The position numbers and the translations under genes were made by a program. This document shows, in pieces, positions 50,138 to 57,764 of a DNA stretch of 64,000 bases (position 1 is the stretch's first letter; each line of letters starts with the position of its first letter). The DNA comes from Embleya scabrispora. Lineage in GTDB: Bacteria > Actinomycetota > Actinomycetes > Streptomycetales > Streptomycetaceae. The stretch lies in NCBI RefSeq assembly GCF_002024165.1, contig NZ_MWQN01000001.1, positions 3,761,365-3,825,364 on the forward strand, given 5' to 3'. The notes under the pieces were generated by a model that ran no database searches, was not told the origin of the DNA, and worked only from the letters and a program-made list of their open reading frames with translations.

Positions 50138-50177
50138 CGCGGGCCCCGGACAGGATCGGCCTGTCCCGGGGCCCGCG
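50138..50177 (+). terminator. Strong hairpin terminator after the cyclase gene
   Basis: CGCGGGCCCCGGACAGG (50138-50154) pairs with CCTGTCCCGGGGCCCGCG (50160-50177) with a single bulged C and a five-base loop. No T tract. Confidence 0.75.
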
Positions 50178-50696
50178 TGCGTTCCGGGCACCGCGACGAG
50201 GCCCGGAACGGCGGCGGTCCCACTTCGTCGAGGAAACCCGGGGCACGACCCGGGCGCCTCGTCGTCCCCTCGCGAACGACCGCCACACTCAGGGTGATCA
50301 GTGTCGGACGGCCCGTCAACACCCTCGGGGCGCCGATTTCACGCGACAGATCACGATTCGTCCGCGCCGCGATGCGCGCGACACAGCTGTCACTTTGGCA
50401 ACTCCCACACCGCCGTGCCCTCGCGGCGCCGTGTCACCGGTGCGGTGCGGCGCCACAAAGCTCTCGGTAGTCGGCAACTGCTGGACACGCGTTACCCGGC
50501 GCCGCTCGCCGGCAAGCTTTTTGGTCGCGGCGGTCGTCTCGGCTCAACGCCGCGCTGGCAAAGGCCACTTCGCGGATACGATCAGCGCTGGGGCGTGAGC
50601 CCCGGGCTGCGAGGCGGAGTTGGCACGTGCGGTCGGTGGGGCGAGCGTTGATCCGCACACGGGGGTTGATCGCGGCACCACGACGGGAGAGTCCGC
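50178..50696. other. 519-bp gap without supported gene
   Basis: Open frames are short with mixed codon use and no ribosome binding site. The stretch 50390-50480 contains several TTTGG/CCAAAG and GGCGCC elements. Probably the upstream region of the broken XRE gene. Confidence 0.4.
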
Positions 50697-51030
50697 ATGG
50701 ACCACGCGCGATGGCAGCTTGCTCGGGAGCGGCGCCGCGCGACCGGCGATGCCGAGCCGCCCGAGGTCGCGGCTGTGCGGATGGGGATCCGGATCGCCTT
50801 CGACTTCGGGCAGGCGGTCTACGAGCGGCGGACGGCGTTGGGCGTTTCGCAAGGGGAGTTGGCCCGCCGAGCGGGAGCTGACGCGGAGGCAGATCATGCG
50901 GCTCGAACCGGGCGGCACGGTGCCCACGCCGGGCTTGGCTGCTCGATTGGCGGCGGCGCTCGACGCGTCGGTGCGCGTCACCCTGGACGGGGACGCGTTG
51001 GGGGTCGTGCTCACGCCGCACGCCGGCTGA
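50697..51030 (+). pseudogene. Frameshifted XRE-family regulator
   Basis: Two frames together encode a normal lambda-repressor-like HTH protein. MDHARWQLARERRRATGDAE then FDFGQAVYERRTALGVSQGE to LARRAG runs in the first frame. After about 50878 the second frame continues LTRRQIMRLEPGGTVPTPGL, AARLAAALDASVRVTLDG to the stop. Joining them restores helix 2-turn-helix 3 of the HTH, so a one- or two-base indel lies in the run gcgggagctgacg. The gene is probably inactive unless this is a sequencing error. An antitoxin-like size. Confidence 0.65.
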
Positions 51031-51053
51031 GGTACTAGGGGACGGGGGCGGTT

Positions 51054-52478
51054 GTGGTCGATGGGCTGGTTGCCGGTGTGCTGCGGAATCCTGCGGTGCC
51101 CCGTGAGGTGGTGCTGCGGGCGGTGGCTGCGTACGAGTGGCCGGGAGCTTCAGCGGCGTTGGCCGAGGTCGAGCACTTGCCGCAGGACGTGATCGAGGTG
51201 ATGGTCGGGCATTCCGATCGCCGGGTGCGGGTGGCGTTGGGGAGCAATCCGCATGTGGATCCCGTGCAGCGGGCGCGTCTGCTCACCGACCCGGATTGGC
51301 GCGTGGTGGCGCGGACGCTGAGGGGTGGTCGGCATCCCGATGGGGATCCTCGTCCGCTGCCGGACGAGGGGTATGCGCGGTTTCTCACGTGGGTGATGTC
51401 GTCGCGGAGTGATGCCGGTGATCGCATGTTGACCCAGGACGAGATGCTTCAGGAGTTCCTGGCCGCTCGTGACACGCCGTCCCACATCTTTCGATCGTTC
51501 GTGAGGCGGCCGGAGCCGGAACTGCGGTCGATGGCGTGCGGGTGGTGGGAAGTGCTGCCGCCTGACGAGCGGCGGGCGCTGATCCACGATCCTGTGCGGG
51601 AGGTGCGTGAGCGGGCCGCGAGGGTGGAGGCCGACGTGCGCCGCCGCCTCACCGGCATCGACTGGGCACCGGTCAACCGCGGCAGCGAGTCGGCGATTTC
51701 GTGCCGGCTGCTCGCGCGTGTTGATGCCGAGCGGATCGTGTGGGGTGATGCGCCGGCGCACTATCGGTACTACGCCGCCGGGAATCCACATCTGCCGGTC
51801 GATCTGGTGGCGGTGCTGGGGCGTGATCCCGATCCGGCCGTGCGATACCGGGTGTCGATGAGACCGGAGTTGACGGAGGGTCAGCGGGCGGGGATCGATT
51901 ATCGGGTGCCGGAGTTGGAGGATCTGGACGACGCGATGCGCTACGACGCGTGTCCGGCGGCCGGCACGCCCGAAACGTGGGCGCGGTCGGCGCATCCGGG
52001 GGTGCGGCGGATCGCGGCGTGTTCGGGCGGGCTTTCGGGGGAGGCGCGGGACCGCCTGGTGCGCGACCCCGACCTCGGGGTGCGGGTGCTGACCTGTCGT
52101 CACCAGGCGGGGGTTACGCCGGAGTTGCTGTTGCGGGCGTATCGGGACTATCGGGGGCGGGATCGGGGGCGGCTGACCTGGCGGCCGGGGTTCCCGACGC
52201 GTGGCCTTGCCCGGTTCGCCGACGATCCGGATCCCGGGATGCGGGAGTTGGTGCTTCGGGATCCGGATGCGCCGATCGAGGTGGTCGTCCGGTTGCTCGC
52301 CGATCCGGAGCGGTGTGTGCGGACGGCCCTCGCACGGCACCCGGCGTTGGCGGGTGAGCGGTTGCTCGCGTTGTTGGACGATCCGGAGCTCGGGCCCTGC
52401 GCGGCGGCCAATCCCGCGCTTCCGGTCGCGGTGATGCATCGGATTCTCGATGCCGCCGGCGTGCCGCGCGTGCCGTGA
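51054..52478 (+). CDS. HEAT/variant-leucine-rich-repeat-like protein
   Basis: A 474-residue soluble protein built from ~24-residue helical repeats of the form D-P-(D/E)-x(2)-V-R-x(4)-(R/N)-P: HSDRRVRVALGSNPHVDPVQ, DPDPAVRYRVSMRPEL, DPDLGVRVLTCRHQ, DPDPGMRELVLRDPDAP and DPERCVRTALARHPAL. This is the pattern of variant leucine-rich or HEAT-like repeats, a protein-binding scaffold. No catalytic motif. Such proteins are common and mostly uncharacterised in streptomycetes. GTG start chosen for lack of better; the neighbour is a broken XRE gene. Confidence 0.65.
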   Translation: MVDGLVAGVLRNPAVPREVVLRAVAAYEWPGASAALAEVEHLPQDVIEVMVGHSDRRVRVALGSNPHVDPVQRARLLTDPDWRVVARTLRGGRHPDGDPRPLPDEGYARFLTWVMSSRSDAGDRMLTQDEMLQEFLAARDTPSHIFRSFVRRPEPELRSMACGWWEVLPPDERRALIHDPVREVRERAARVEADVRRRLTGIDWAPVNRGSESAISCRLLARVDAERIVWGDAPAHYRYYAAGNPHLPVDLVAVLGRDPDPAVRYRVSMRPELTEGQRAGIDYRVPELEDLDDAMRYDACPAAGTPETWARSAHPGVRRIAACSGGLSGEARDRLVRDPDLGVRVLTCRHQAGVTPELLLRAYRDYRGRDRGRLTWRPGFPTRGLARFADDPDPGMRELVLRDPDAPIEVVVRLLADPERCVRTALARHPALAGERLLALLDDPELGPCAAANPALPVAVMHRILDAAGVPRVP

Positions 52479-52587
52479 AGTCGCCGCCGCGGCACCGGCG
52501 GTGAACCGCGCGTAGAGGTGACACGTGTGTGATTACGGGCTGATCAGAGGCGGTGTCGGGGTGATACGAGAGGACTGTCACAACCGG

Positions 52588-52602
52588 CTGACTGCTCATC
52601 AG
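52588..52602. promoter_or_regulatory. CTGAC-N5-GTCAG-type operator before the alcohol dehydrogenase
   Basis: CTGACTGCTCATCAG: left arm exact, right arm ATCAG as in the 27939 copy. The dyad continues outward as CCGG/CCGG. It lies 122 bp before the start codon. Confidence 0.65.
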
Positions 52603-52723
52603 TTCCGGGCTAGAGTGCGCGCGGGTACGCGTGCGCGCTCGGAATTCGGTTCCGGAGACGGTCGGGTCGGTCAGCCGTCGAGCGCCCCGGCTCGTCAGCC
52701 CATTTCCGATGGAGGAGGAACCG

Positions 52724-53791
52724 GTGAAGGGCGTTCTTTTCGACGGCAAGGAAGCCTCGATCGTCGACGACCTGGAGGTGCGCGCACCCGGGGCCGACGA
52801 GGTCTTGGTCAAGATCGGCGCGGCCGGTCTGTGCCACAGCGACATCTCGGTGATCAACGGCACCATCCCCTTCCCGCCCCCGGTCGTGCTCGGGCACGAG
52901 GGCGCGGGAGTCGTGGAGGCCGTGGGCGAGTTGGTGTCCCACGTCAAGCCCGGCGACCACGTCGCGCTGTCCACGCTGGCCTCGTGCGGCGCCTGCCGCG
53001 AGTGCGACCGGGGCCGGCCGACGATGTGTGCCAAGAGCTTCGGCCGGCTCAACCAGCCGTTCACGCGTGGCGGCGAGCCGGTCCACAACTTCGCGGGCCT
53101 GTCGGTGTTCGCCGAGCAGATCGTGGTCAAGGGCGTCCAGGCGGTGAAGATCCCCAAGGACATCCCGTTGGCCTCCGCCGCGCTGATCGGCTGCGGGGTG
53201 CTGACGGGTGTGGGGGCGGTGCTCAACCGGGCGAAGGTACAGCCCGGCGACACGGTCGCGGTGATCGGCACCGGCGGCATCGGGCTGAACGTGATCCAGG
53301 GCGCGAAGCTCGCGGGCGCGGTCCGGATCGTGGCCGTCGACGCGAACCCGGCGAAGGAGGCGGTGGCGCGCGAGTTCGGCGCGACCGACTTCGTCGACGC
53401 GCGTGCGGTGGAGGACTCGGTCAAGGCGGTACAGGGACTCGTCCCGGGCGGCGTGGACCACGCGTTCGAATGCGTCGGGCACGTCGCGGTGATCCGCAAC
53501 GCGATCGACATGCTCGGCCGGGCCGGCCAGGCGATCATCCTCGGCGTCGCGCCGTCGGACGCCGAGGCGTCGTTCCACGTGTCCTCGATGTTCCTGGACA
53601 AGTCGATCATGGGCTGCCGCTACGGCTCCTCGCGCCCGCAGTACGACATCGCCCGCTACGCCGACCTGTACCGGACCGGCGCCCTCAAGCTCGACGAACT
53701 GGTCACCCAGACCTACGCGTTGGACGACTTCCACCAGGCGGTGGAGGACGCCGAGGCGGGCAAGGTCGCCCGGGGCGTCTTCGTCTTCTGA
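52724..53791 (+). CDS. Zinc-dependent alcohol dehydrogenase (MDR family)
   Basis: A 355-residue medium-chain dehydrogenase. Catalytic zinc ligands are in GLCHSD (Cys) and GHEGAGVVEAVG (His-Glu); the structural zinc site is CGACRECDRGRPTMC (four Cys); the NAD loop is VAVIGTGGIGLNVIQGAKLAGA. Typical of class III-like alcohol dehydrogenases acting on larger alcohols or hydroxy-CoA-derived alcohols. GTG at 52724 follows GGAGGAGG; the longer frame upstream runs into the promoter. It carries the regulon operator, so it should belong to the catabolic set. Confidence 0.92.
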   Translation: MKGVLFDGKEASIVDDLEVRAPGADEVLVKIGAAGLCHSDISVINGTIPFPPPVVLGHEGAGVVEAVGELVSHVKPGDHVALSTLASCGACRECDRGRPTMCAKSFGRLNQPFTRGGEPVHNFAGLSVFAEQIVVKGVQAVKIPKDIPLASAALIGCGVLTGVGAVLNRAKVQPGDTVAVIGTGGIGLNVIQGAKLAGAVRIVAVDANPAKEAVAREFGATDFVDARAVEDSVKAVQGLVPGGVDHAFECVGHVAVIRNAIDMLGRAGQAIILGVAPSDAEASFHVSSMFLDKSIMGCRYGSSRPQYDIARYADLYRTGALKLDELVTQTYALDDFHQAVEDAEAGKVARGVFVF

Positions 53792-53848
53792 CGTCGGTCT
53801 CCGCGGCCGGCGTCCCGGTGGGTTCGGCCGGCGATCACTCCGGCGTCG

Positions 53849-53890
53849 AAGCGCGCCCCTCCTGGTCGAGGGGCGCGCTTCTTCCTTTTT
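53849..53890 (+). terminator. Intrinsic terminator with T tract
   Basis: AAGCGCGCCCCTC and GAGGGGCGCGCTT around a six-base loop, followed by TTCTTCCTTTTT. The best classical rho-independent terminator in the window. Confidence 0.9.
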
Positions 53891-53917
53891 GATCATGGCC
53901 GATTCCGGAGTTTTTCA

Positions 53918-53945
53918 TTGCCCTCTACAACGGACGGGATATAGT
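53918..53945 (+). promoter_or_regulatory. Promoter for the WXG100-like operon
   Basis: TTGCCC and TATAGT separated by 16 bases, 31 bp before the start codon of the first gene. The surrounding AT-rich stretch contrasts with its neighbours. Confidence 0.5.
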
Positions 53946-53976
53946 TTCTGCCACGCTGCGAACCGGGGGGATTGCG

Positions 53977-54354
53977 ATGGCGGAAAAGTTCTCTGTCGAC
54001 TTTGCGTGGCTGGATGCACTGATATCCGGATTCGACGGCTCGGTCCAAGCGACGAAATGGGCGCTCGACGCGCTCCACGAGACCGGCCCGATTCGCACCG
54101 GGCACAAAGATCTCGACACCGCCTGTGATCATTTCAAGGACAAGTGGTCGAGGCGGGTCAAGGATTTCCAGGACCGGATCGGAGAATTCCGCGCCGCCGT
54201 CGATCTGTCCAAGCAGGCCTACGCCGTGACCGATGAGCAGACGGCCACCTCCATGAGCACGCTGCGATCCGCGTTGGCTCCGAACGGCTCGTCCGCACCC
54301 ACCGGGGCCACGACCGCGCCTTCGCCGAGCCGGATCGGGGAGGCGTTCGCGTGA
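53977..54354 (+). CDS. WXG100-like small helical protein
   Basis: A 125-residue, all-helical protein: DFAWLDALISGFDGSVQATK, then DTACDHFKDKWSRRVKDFQD and RIGEFRAAVDLSKQAYAVTD, in the arrangement of type VII (ESX-like) secretion substrates, with a Trp in the inter-helix region and a disordered Ser/Pro/Thr tail. It lacks an exact WxG tripeptide. GGGGGG stands before the ATG. It overlaps the next gene by four bases, so the two are co-produced and may be co-secreted, the small one acting as chaperone or partner. Confidence 0.65.
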   Translation: MAEKFSVDFAWLDALISGFDGSVQATKWALDALHETGPIRTGHKDLDTACDHFKDKWSRRVKDFQDRIGEFRAAVDLSKQAYAVTDEQTATSMSTLRSALAPNGSSAPTGATTAPSPSRIGEAFA

Positions 54355-55595
54355 GCTCGGCCGAGAAGGAGTTCCCGGGGCTGCGCTTCGATCCGGCACC
54401 CGGGTTGTTGCCGGCGCTCGCGCTGCTGGCCGAGAAGGTGCGGCAGGCCTCGGGGCAGGTGGGCAATGTACGCACCGAGATGGAGAAGACGCTGCGCGAT
54501 CCCGGGGCCTGGAGCGGGCTGGCCGGCGGCAGTTGCCACGATGCCGTGCAGCACATCTATCCCGAGGTGTGGATCATGCACGACGCCCTGTCCGGCGTCG
54601 AACGCACCATCGGCGAATGGTCGTTCCTGCTCGCCGAGTATCAGCGCTCGCGTACGGAACTGGAGGCCCAGGCGGTGGCGGCCCGGGCCCGGGTGAAGCA
54701 GATGGAGGGGAATCCGGACGTCGATCTGCGGCTTTTCGAGGTGATGACCACGTCCGGGAAGGAGCAGGAGGCCCTGCTCGCGCGGCACGCGGAGGCAAAG
54801 AAGGCGCTGGCGCAGGCCGAGGACGACCTGGACGCGATTCTCGATTCCGCAAAGGATCTGAAACGGCAGCACGACGAATCGGCCCGGAGTATCGCCAAGC
54901 GCATTCGGGAGATCGCGGACCACCCGCCGGACCGCAACACGACGAGCTTCGGGGGCTCCAACCTCATCCCGCCCTACTTCACGAAGCCGCCGGTCGCTCG
55001 GGAGGACACCGGCCCCAAGCGCGAATTCGACGTCACCGACCCCACGGCCAAGGACCGCGCGACCGAACTGAAGGCCATGGCCATGGTCGTGGCGCAGGAC
55101 GGGTACTTCGGCAACGAGCGTGCGGCCTCCTACATGAAGTACTGGCTCGAAGGCAACGGACGGGACCTCCAGTTCGACGCGCAGGAGTTTGTGAAGGCGG
55201 ATCCCGGGTTTCAGCAGATCCTCAACGACACCATACGGGCGAAAGGGCCGAGTGGTAATTTCGATACCGGATGGCAGGGCGGCAGCGTCGCCCGGGACAT
55301 GCAGAACGGACCGGTCACGCCCGAGTTGCAGGATTTCTATTACACGATGAACGGCTATCAGTATCGGATCGTCGGGACCGACTTCAAGATGGTCAACGGC
55401 CATCCGGAGGGCACGATCCGAGTCGACATCTACAAGCGCTACAACTGGGGCAACCCCGAGGGGGGCGTACCCCGAAGCGACATCAAGGGCGTGCCGCAGA
55501 ACGACCTGGCCCGACTCAACGAGACGGGCTTGGCCCACGACTTCGACATCGTGGGCAGCACGACGATGTACGTCGCCCCGGGATTGGCCGGATGA
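54351..55595 (+). CDS. Putative type VII-associated secreted protein with coiled coil
   Basis: A 414-residue protein. Residues ~10-110 resemble a WXG100-type helical hairpin (LLPALALLAEKVRQASGQVG, WSGLAGGSCHDAVQHIYPEV). Residues ~110-200 form a long coiled coil (ARARVKQMEG to KQEA-rich and DESARSIAKRIREI). The C-terminal ~170 residues are a separate domain containing AQDGYFGNERAASYMKYWLE and DIYKRYNWGNPEGG with LARLNETGLAHDFDIVGSTT. That domain looks like those at the ends of actinobacterial secreted effectors; activity unknown. GTG start, GGGGAGG upstream. Confidence 0.6.
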   Translation: MSSAEKEFPGLRFDPAPGLLPALALLAEKVRQASGQVGNVRTEMEKTLRDPGAWSGLAGGSCHDAVQHIYPEVWIMHDALSGVERTIGEWSFLLAEYQRSRTELEAQAVAARARVKQMEGNPDVDLRLFEVMTTSGKEQEALLARHAEAKKALAQAEDDLDAILDSAKDLKRQHDESARSIAKRIREIADHPPDRNTTSFGGSNLIPPYFTKPPVAREDTGPKREFDVTDPTAKDRATELKAMAMVVAQDGYFGNERAASYMKYWLEGNGRDLQFDAQEFVKADPGFQQILNDTIRAKGPSGNFDTGWQGGSVARDMQNGPVTPELQDFYYTMNGYQYRIVGTDFKMVNGHPEGTIRVDIYKRYNWGNPEGGVPRSDIKGVPQNDLARLNETGLAHDFDIVGSTTMYVAPGLAG

Positions 55596-56119
55596 CGTCG
55601 GCGGGCGCGGCGAGGAGGGGCGCCCGGCGCGCCCTGTTCCTGGCGGGGGCTTTCTGTGCGGGCATGCTGATTCTCGGCCTGCTGGGCTATGGGGTGCTGC
55701 GCCTGTTCCTGTGGCATCCGTGGTCGGACGACGATCGCGACTCGCGTGCCGACCCGGGGAGCGGCGATGTTTCGCTGAGCAAGTCCCTGCGGTTGACCGG
55801 CCTTACGCTGCCGCCAGGGGCCACGAATGTGCGTTATTACGTGAAGGCAAACATGCGGGGGACACTCGTACAGCTCACGTACCGGGTCCCCTGCGGCAGG
55901 GTCCCGGGGGTATTGGCGGAGGCGAAATTGACCACCCCCGTCGCGATGGACGCCATCGGCGCGCAGAACGTCCGCCATTTCGCCGAACGCCACGGCTGGC
56001 GCCCCGACACGGGCACCACCACGGCGCTCACCGACACGAAGACGTGGCCCACGACGGCCCTGGTGAACACGCCGCCGGGGGCGGTGGACTGCTCCTTGTA
56101 TCTGGATGCTTTCAATTGA
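55592..56119 (+). CDS. Single-pass membrane protein, third gene of the WXG100-like operon
   Basis: A 175-residue protein with an Arg-rich N-terminus and one membrane segment (LFLAGAFCAGMLILGLLGYG, about residues 15-38), then an outside domain with SLRLTGLTLPPGATNVRYYV and two Cys (in YRVPCGRV and VDCSLYL) that could form a disulfide. ATG overlaps the previous stop (ATGA). It is not homologous to anything I recognise. As a product of the same transcript it may be an immunity or anchor protein for the upstream gene. Confidence 0.65.
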   Translation: MTSAGAARRGARRALFLAGAFCAGMLILGLLGYGVLRLFLWHPWSDDDRDSRADPGSGDVSLSKSLRLTGLTLPPGATNVRYYVKANMRGTLVQLTYRVPCGRVPGVLAEAKLTTPVAMDAIGAQNVRHFAERHGWRPDTGTTTALTDTKTWPTTALVNTPPGAVDCSLYLDAFN

Positions 56120-56295
56120 CGACCGTCGGCGCCATGACCGCCGCTACGGCGGTCGGACCGGGAGCGACAGGCTGGTGTGCCGGGGGAGTTGGGGTGTCGG
56201 GGGGATTGCGTGGGCTGATTTTTCGGACCTTGGGTCCGTGCGGGCGGTCGGGTGCGAGACTCCGTGGGGACGCGACGACCTAGGGGGTTCAAGGC

Positions 56296-56976
56296 ATGGT
56301 GACGGATGCCTTTGGCGAATCGGGCCCGGCCGAAGCCGGACGTGGGCAGCGAGTGCTCGACCTTTTGGACAAGGCCATACAGGCCCAGAGCCCACTGGTT
56401 CGCAAGAACATAGCCCGGGCTCGTCAGCGGAACCCGGAGGCGACACCGGCACAGATGATCCGCAGCCTGGAGCGGATGTATGTCAGTGCGCTGACGGGCA
56501 CGGGTGCGGCAGTCGGGGGAGCCGCGGCCGCGCCCGGCGTCGGCACGGGAGTCGCCCTGGCACTGTCGGCGGGTGAGACGCTTTCGTCTTTGGAATTGAG
56601 TGTCCTTTTCGCTCTCTCGATCGCCGAAGTCCACGAAGTTCCCATCGACGAGATCGAGCGCCGCCGAACGATCGTGATGGGCATCATGCTCGGTGGGACC
56701 GGCTCCGCCACCATTGCCAAGGTCGCGGAACGTACGGGCCAACACTGGGGGCGTCAGGTTGTCGCCAAGGTGCCGGTCGAGACTTTGAGGCAGATCAACA
56801 GGATCCTGGGGCGGAACTTCGTCACGAAGTACGGGACCAAGCAGGGAATCATCGTTCTCGGTCGAGTGGCGCCGTTCGGTATCGGCGCTGTGATCGGTGG
56901 TGGTGCCAATGCCGCCATGGCCGCCCTGAATGTGCGGGCGGCTCGCCGCGCATTCGGTCCACCCCCGACGTCGTAG
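56296..56976 (+). CDS. EcsC-like membrane-associated protein
   Basis: A 226-residue protein: IQAQSPLVRKNIARARQRNP (a substrate-like helical start), then a Gly/Ala hydrophobic hairpin GAAVGGAAAAPGVGTGVALA, SIAEVHEVPIDEIERRRTIV and a final glycine-rich hydrophobic segment. The PGVGT and EVHxxP(I/V)D(E/D) motifs recall EcsC-family proteins of actinobacteria, function unknown. GGGGG precedes the ATG. It follows the WXG100-like operon by 176 bp without a clear terminator and may belong to it. Confidence 0.55.
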   Translation: MVTDAFGESGPAEAGRGQRVLDLLDKAIQAQSPLVRKNIARARQRNPEATPAQMIRSLERMYVSALTGTGAAVGGAAAAPGVGTGVALALSAGETLSSLELSVLFALSIAEVHEVPIDEIERRRTIVMGIMLGGTGSATIAKVAERTGQHWGRQVVAKVPVETLRQINRILGRNFVTKYGTKQGIIVLGRVAPFGIGAVIGGGANAAMAALNVRAARRAFGPPPTS

Positions 56977-57189
56977 CGCTCGCGCACGCGCGGCACGGCC
57001 GGCGGCGGGTGCCGGTGTGGTGATGGGTGGGTCGAGGCGGTGGCCTCGAGCACCAGCCGGGCCCCGGGGCGGGTGGCGAAGTCGCGAACCCGCTCCGGAG
57101 GTGGGCCGTGATCGATGGCCGTCCCTGTCCCGGGAGGGCTTCGCCGGGTCAGGGCGTGCGGTTGCGGATGCCTCATGCCGTGGGTCCTT

Positions 57190-57211
57190 GACTTCAAGTT
57201 GACTTGAAGTC
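57190..57211. promoter_or_regulatory. 22-bp dyad upstream of the MarR gene
   Basis: GACTTCAAG-TTGA-CTTGAAGTC, perfect 9-bp arms. It embeds TTGACT, a possible -35 box. Its shape is like MerR/SoxR- or MarR-type operators and it is probably the autoregulatory site of the next gene. The rest of the 300-bp gap after 56976 shows no gene. Confidence 0.65.
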
Positions 57212-57276
57212 CTACGGTCGCCGCATGACCTGCACGGTGTGCGGGCATCGCGCCGAAGTACACAGGAGGACGTTCC

Positions 57277-57744
57277 ATGACCACTCAGCAGATGTCCGAT
57301 GCCGAACTCGCCGGACAGCCCGCGGGGTACTGGACCGGGCTCGCCTACGAGGCGGTCATCGGGTACATCCGGGCTCGGCAGGCCGAGAAGGGCTACACCC
57401 AGCCGCAGTTCTGGCTGCTGCGCAATCTGTCGGTGAACGACATCTCGCCCGACGGCGCGGGGATGACCGTGCCGGAACTGCGGGTGGCGATGGCCTCGTA
57501 TCTTCGCCCCGAGGACGACCTGGCGGCGGAGTCTGCGGTGCTCGTGGAGCGCGGCTGGTTGACCCGCGATGACGAGGGCCGCCTGCACCTCACGGAGGCG
57601 GGCGAACAGGCCCGTGTCGACATCGCCCGCAACGCCCCCGCGATCCGTGCGGCCCTCCACGAGGGCATCGACGACGCGGACTACGTCACGACGCTCAAGG
57701 TCCTCCAACGCCTGATCCACAACGCGGGCGGCCCGGTCGCCTGA
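57277..57744 (+). CDS. MarR-like winged-helix regulator
   Basis: A 155-residue protein with AYEAVIGYIRARQAEKGYTQ, QFWLLRNLSVNDISPDG, MTVPELRVAMASYLRPEDDL (recognition region) and LVERGWLTRDDEGRLHLTEA (wing), then helices. The wing signature (D-E/D-x-G-R-L-x-L-T) is MarR-type, though the protein is shortened at the first helix. AGGAGG precedes the ATG. A strong dyad upstream suggests autoregulation. It may control the DinB gene 21 bp downstream. Confidence 0.75.
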   Translation: MTTQQMSDAELAGQPAGYWTGLAYEAVIGYIRARQAEKGYTQPQFWLLRNLSVNDISPDGAGMTVPELRVAMASYLRPEDDLAAESAVLVERGWLTRDDEGRLHLTEAGEQARVDIARNAPAIRAALHEGIDDADYVTTLKVLQRLIHNAGGPVA

Positions 57745-57764
57745 CGCGCACGGGCCTGGGCCGG

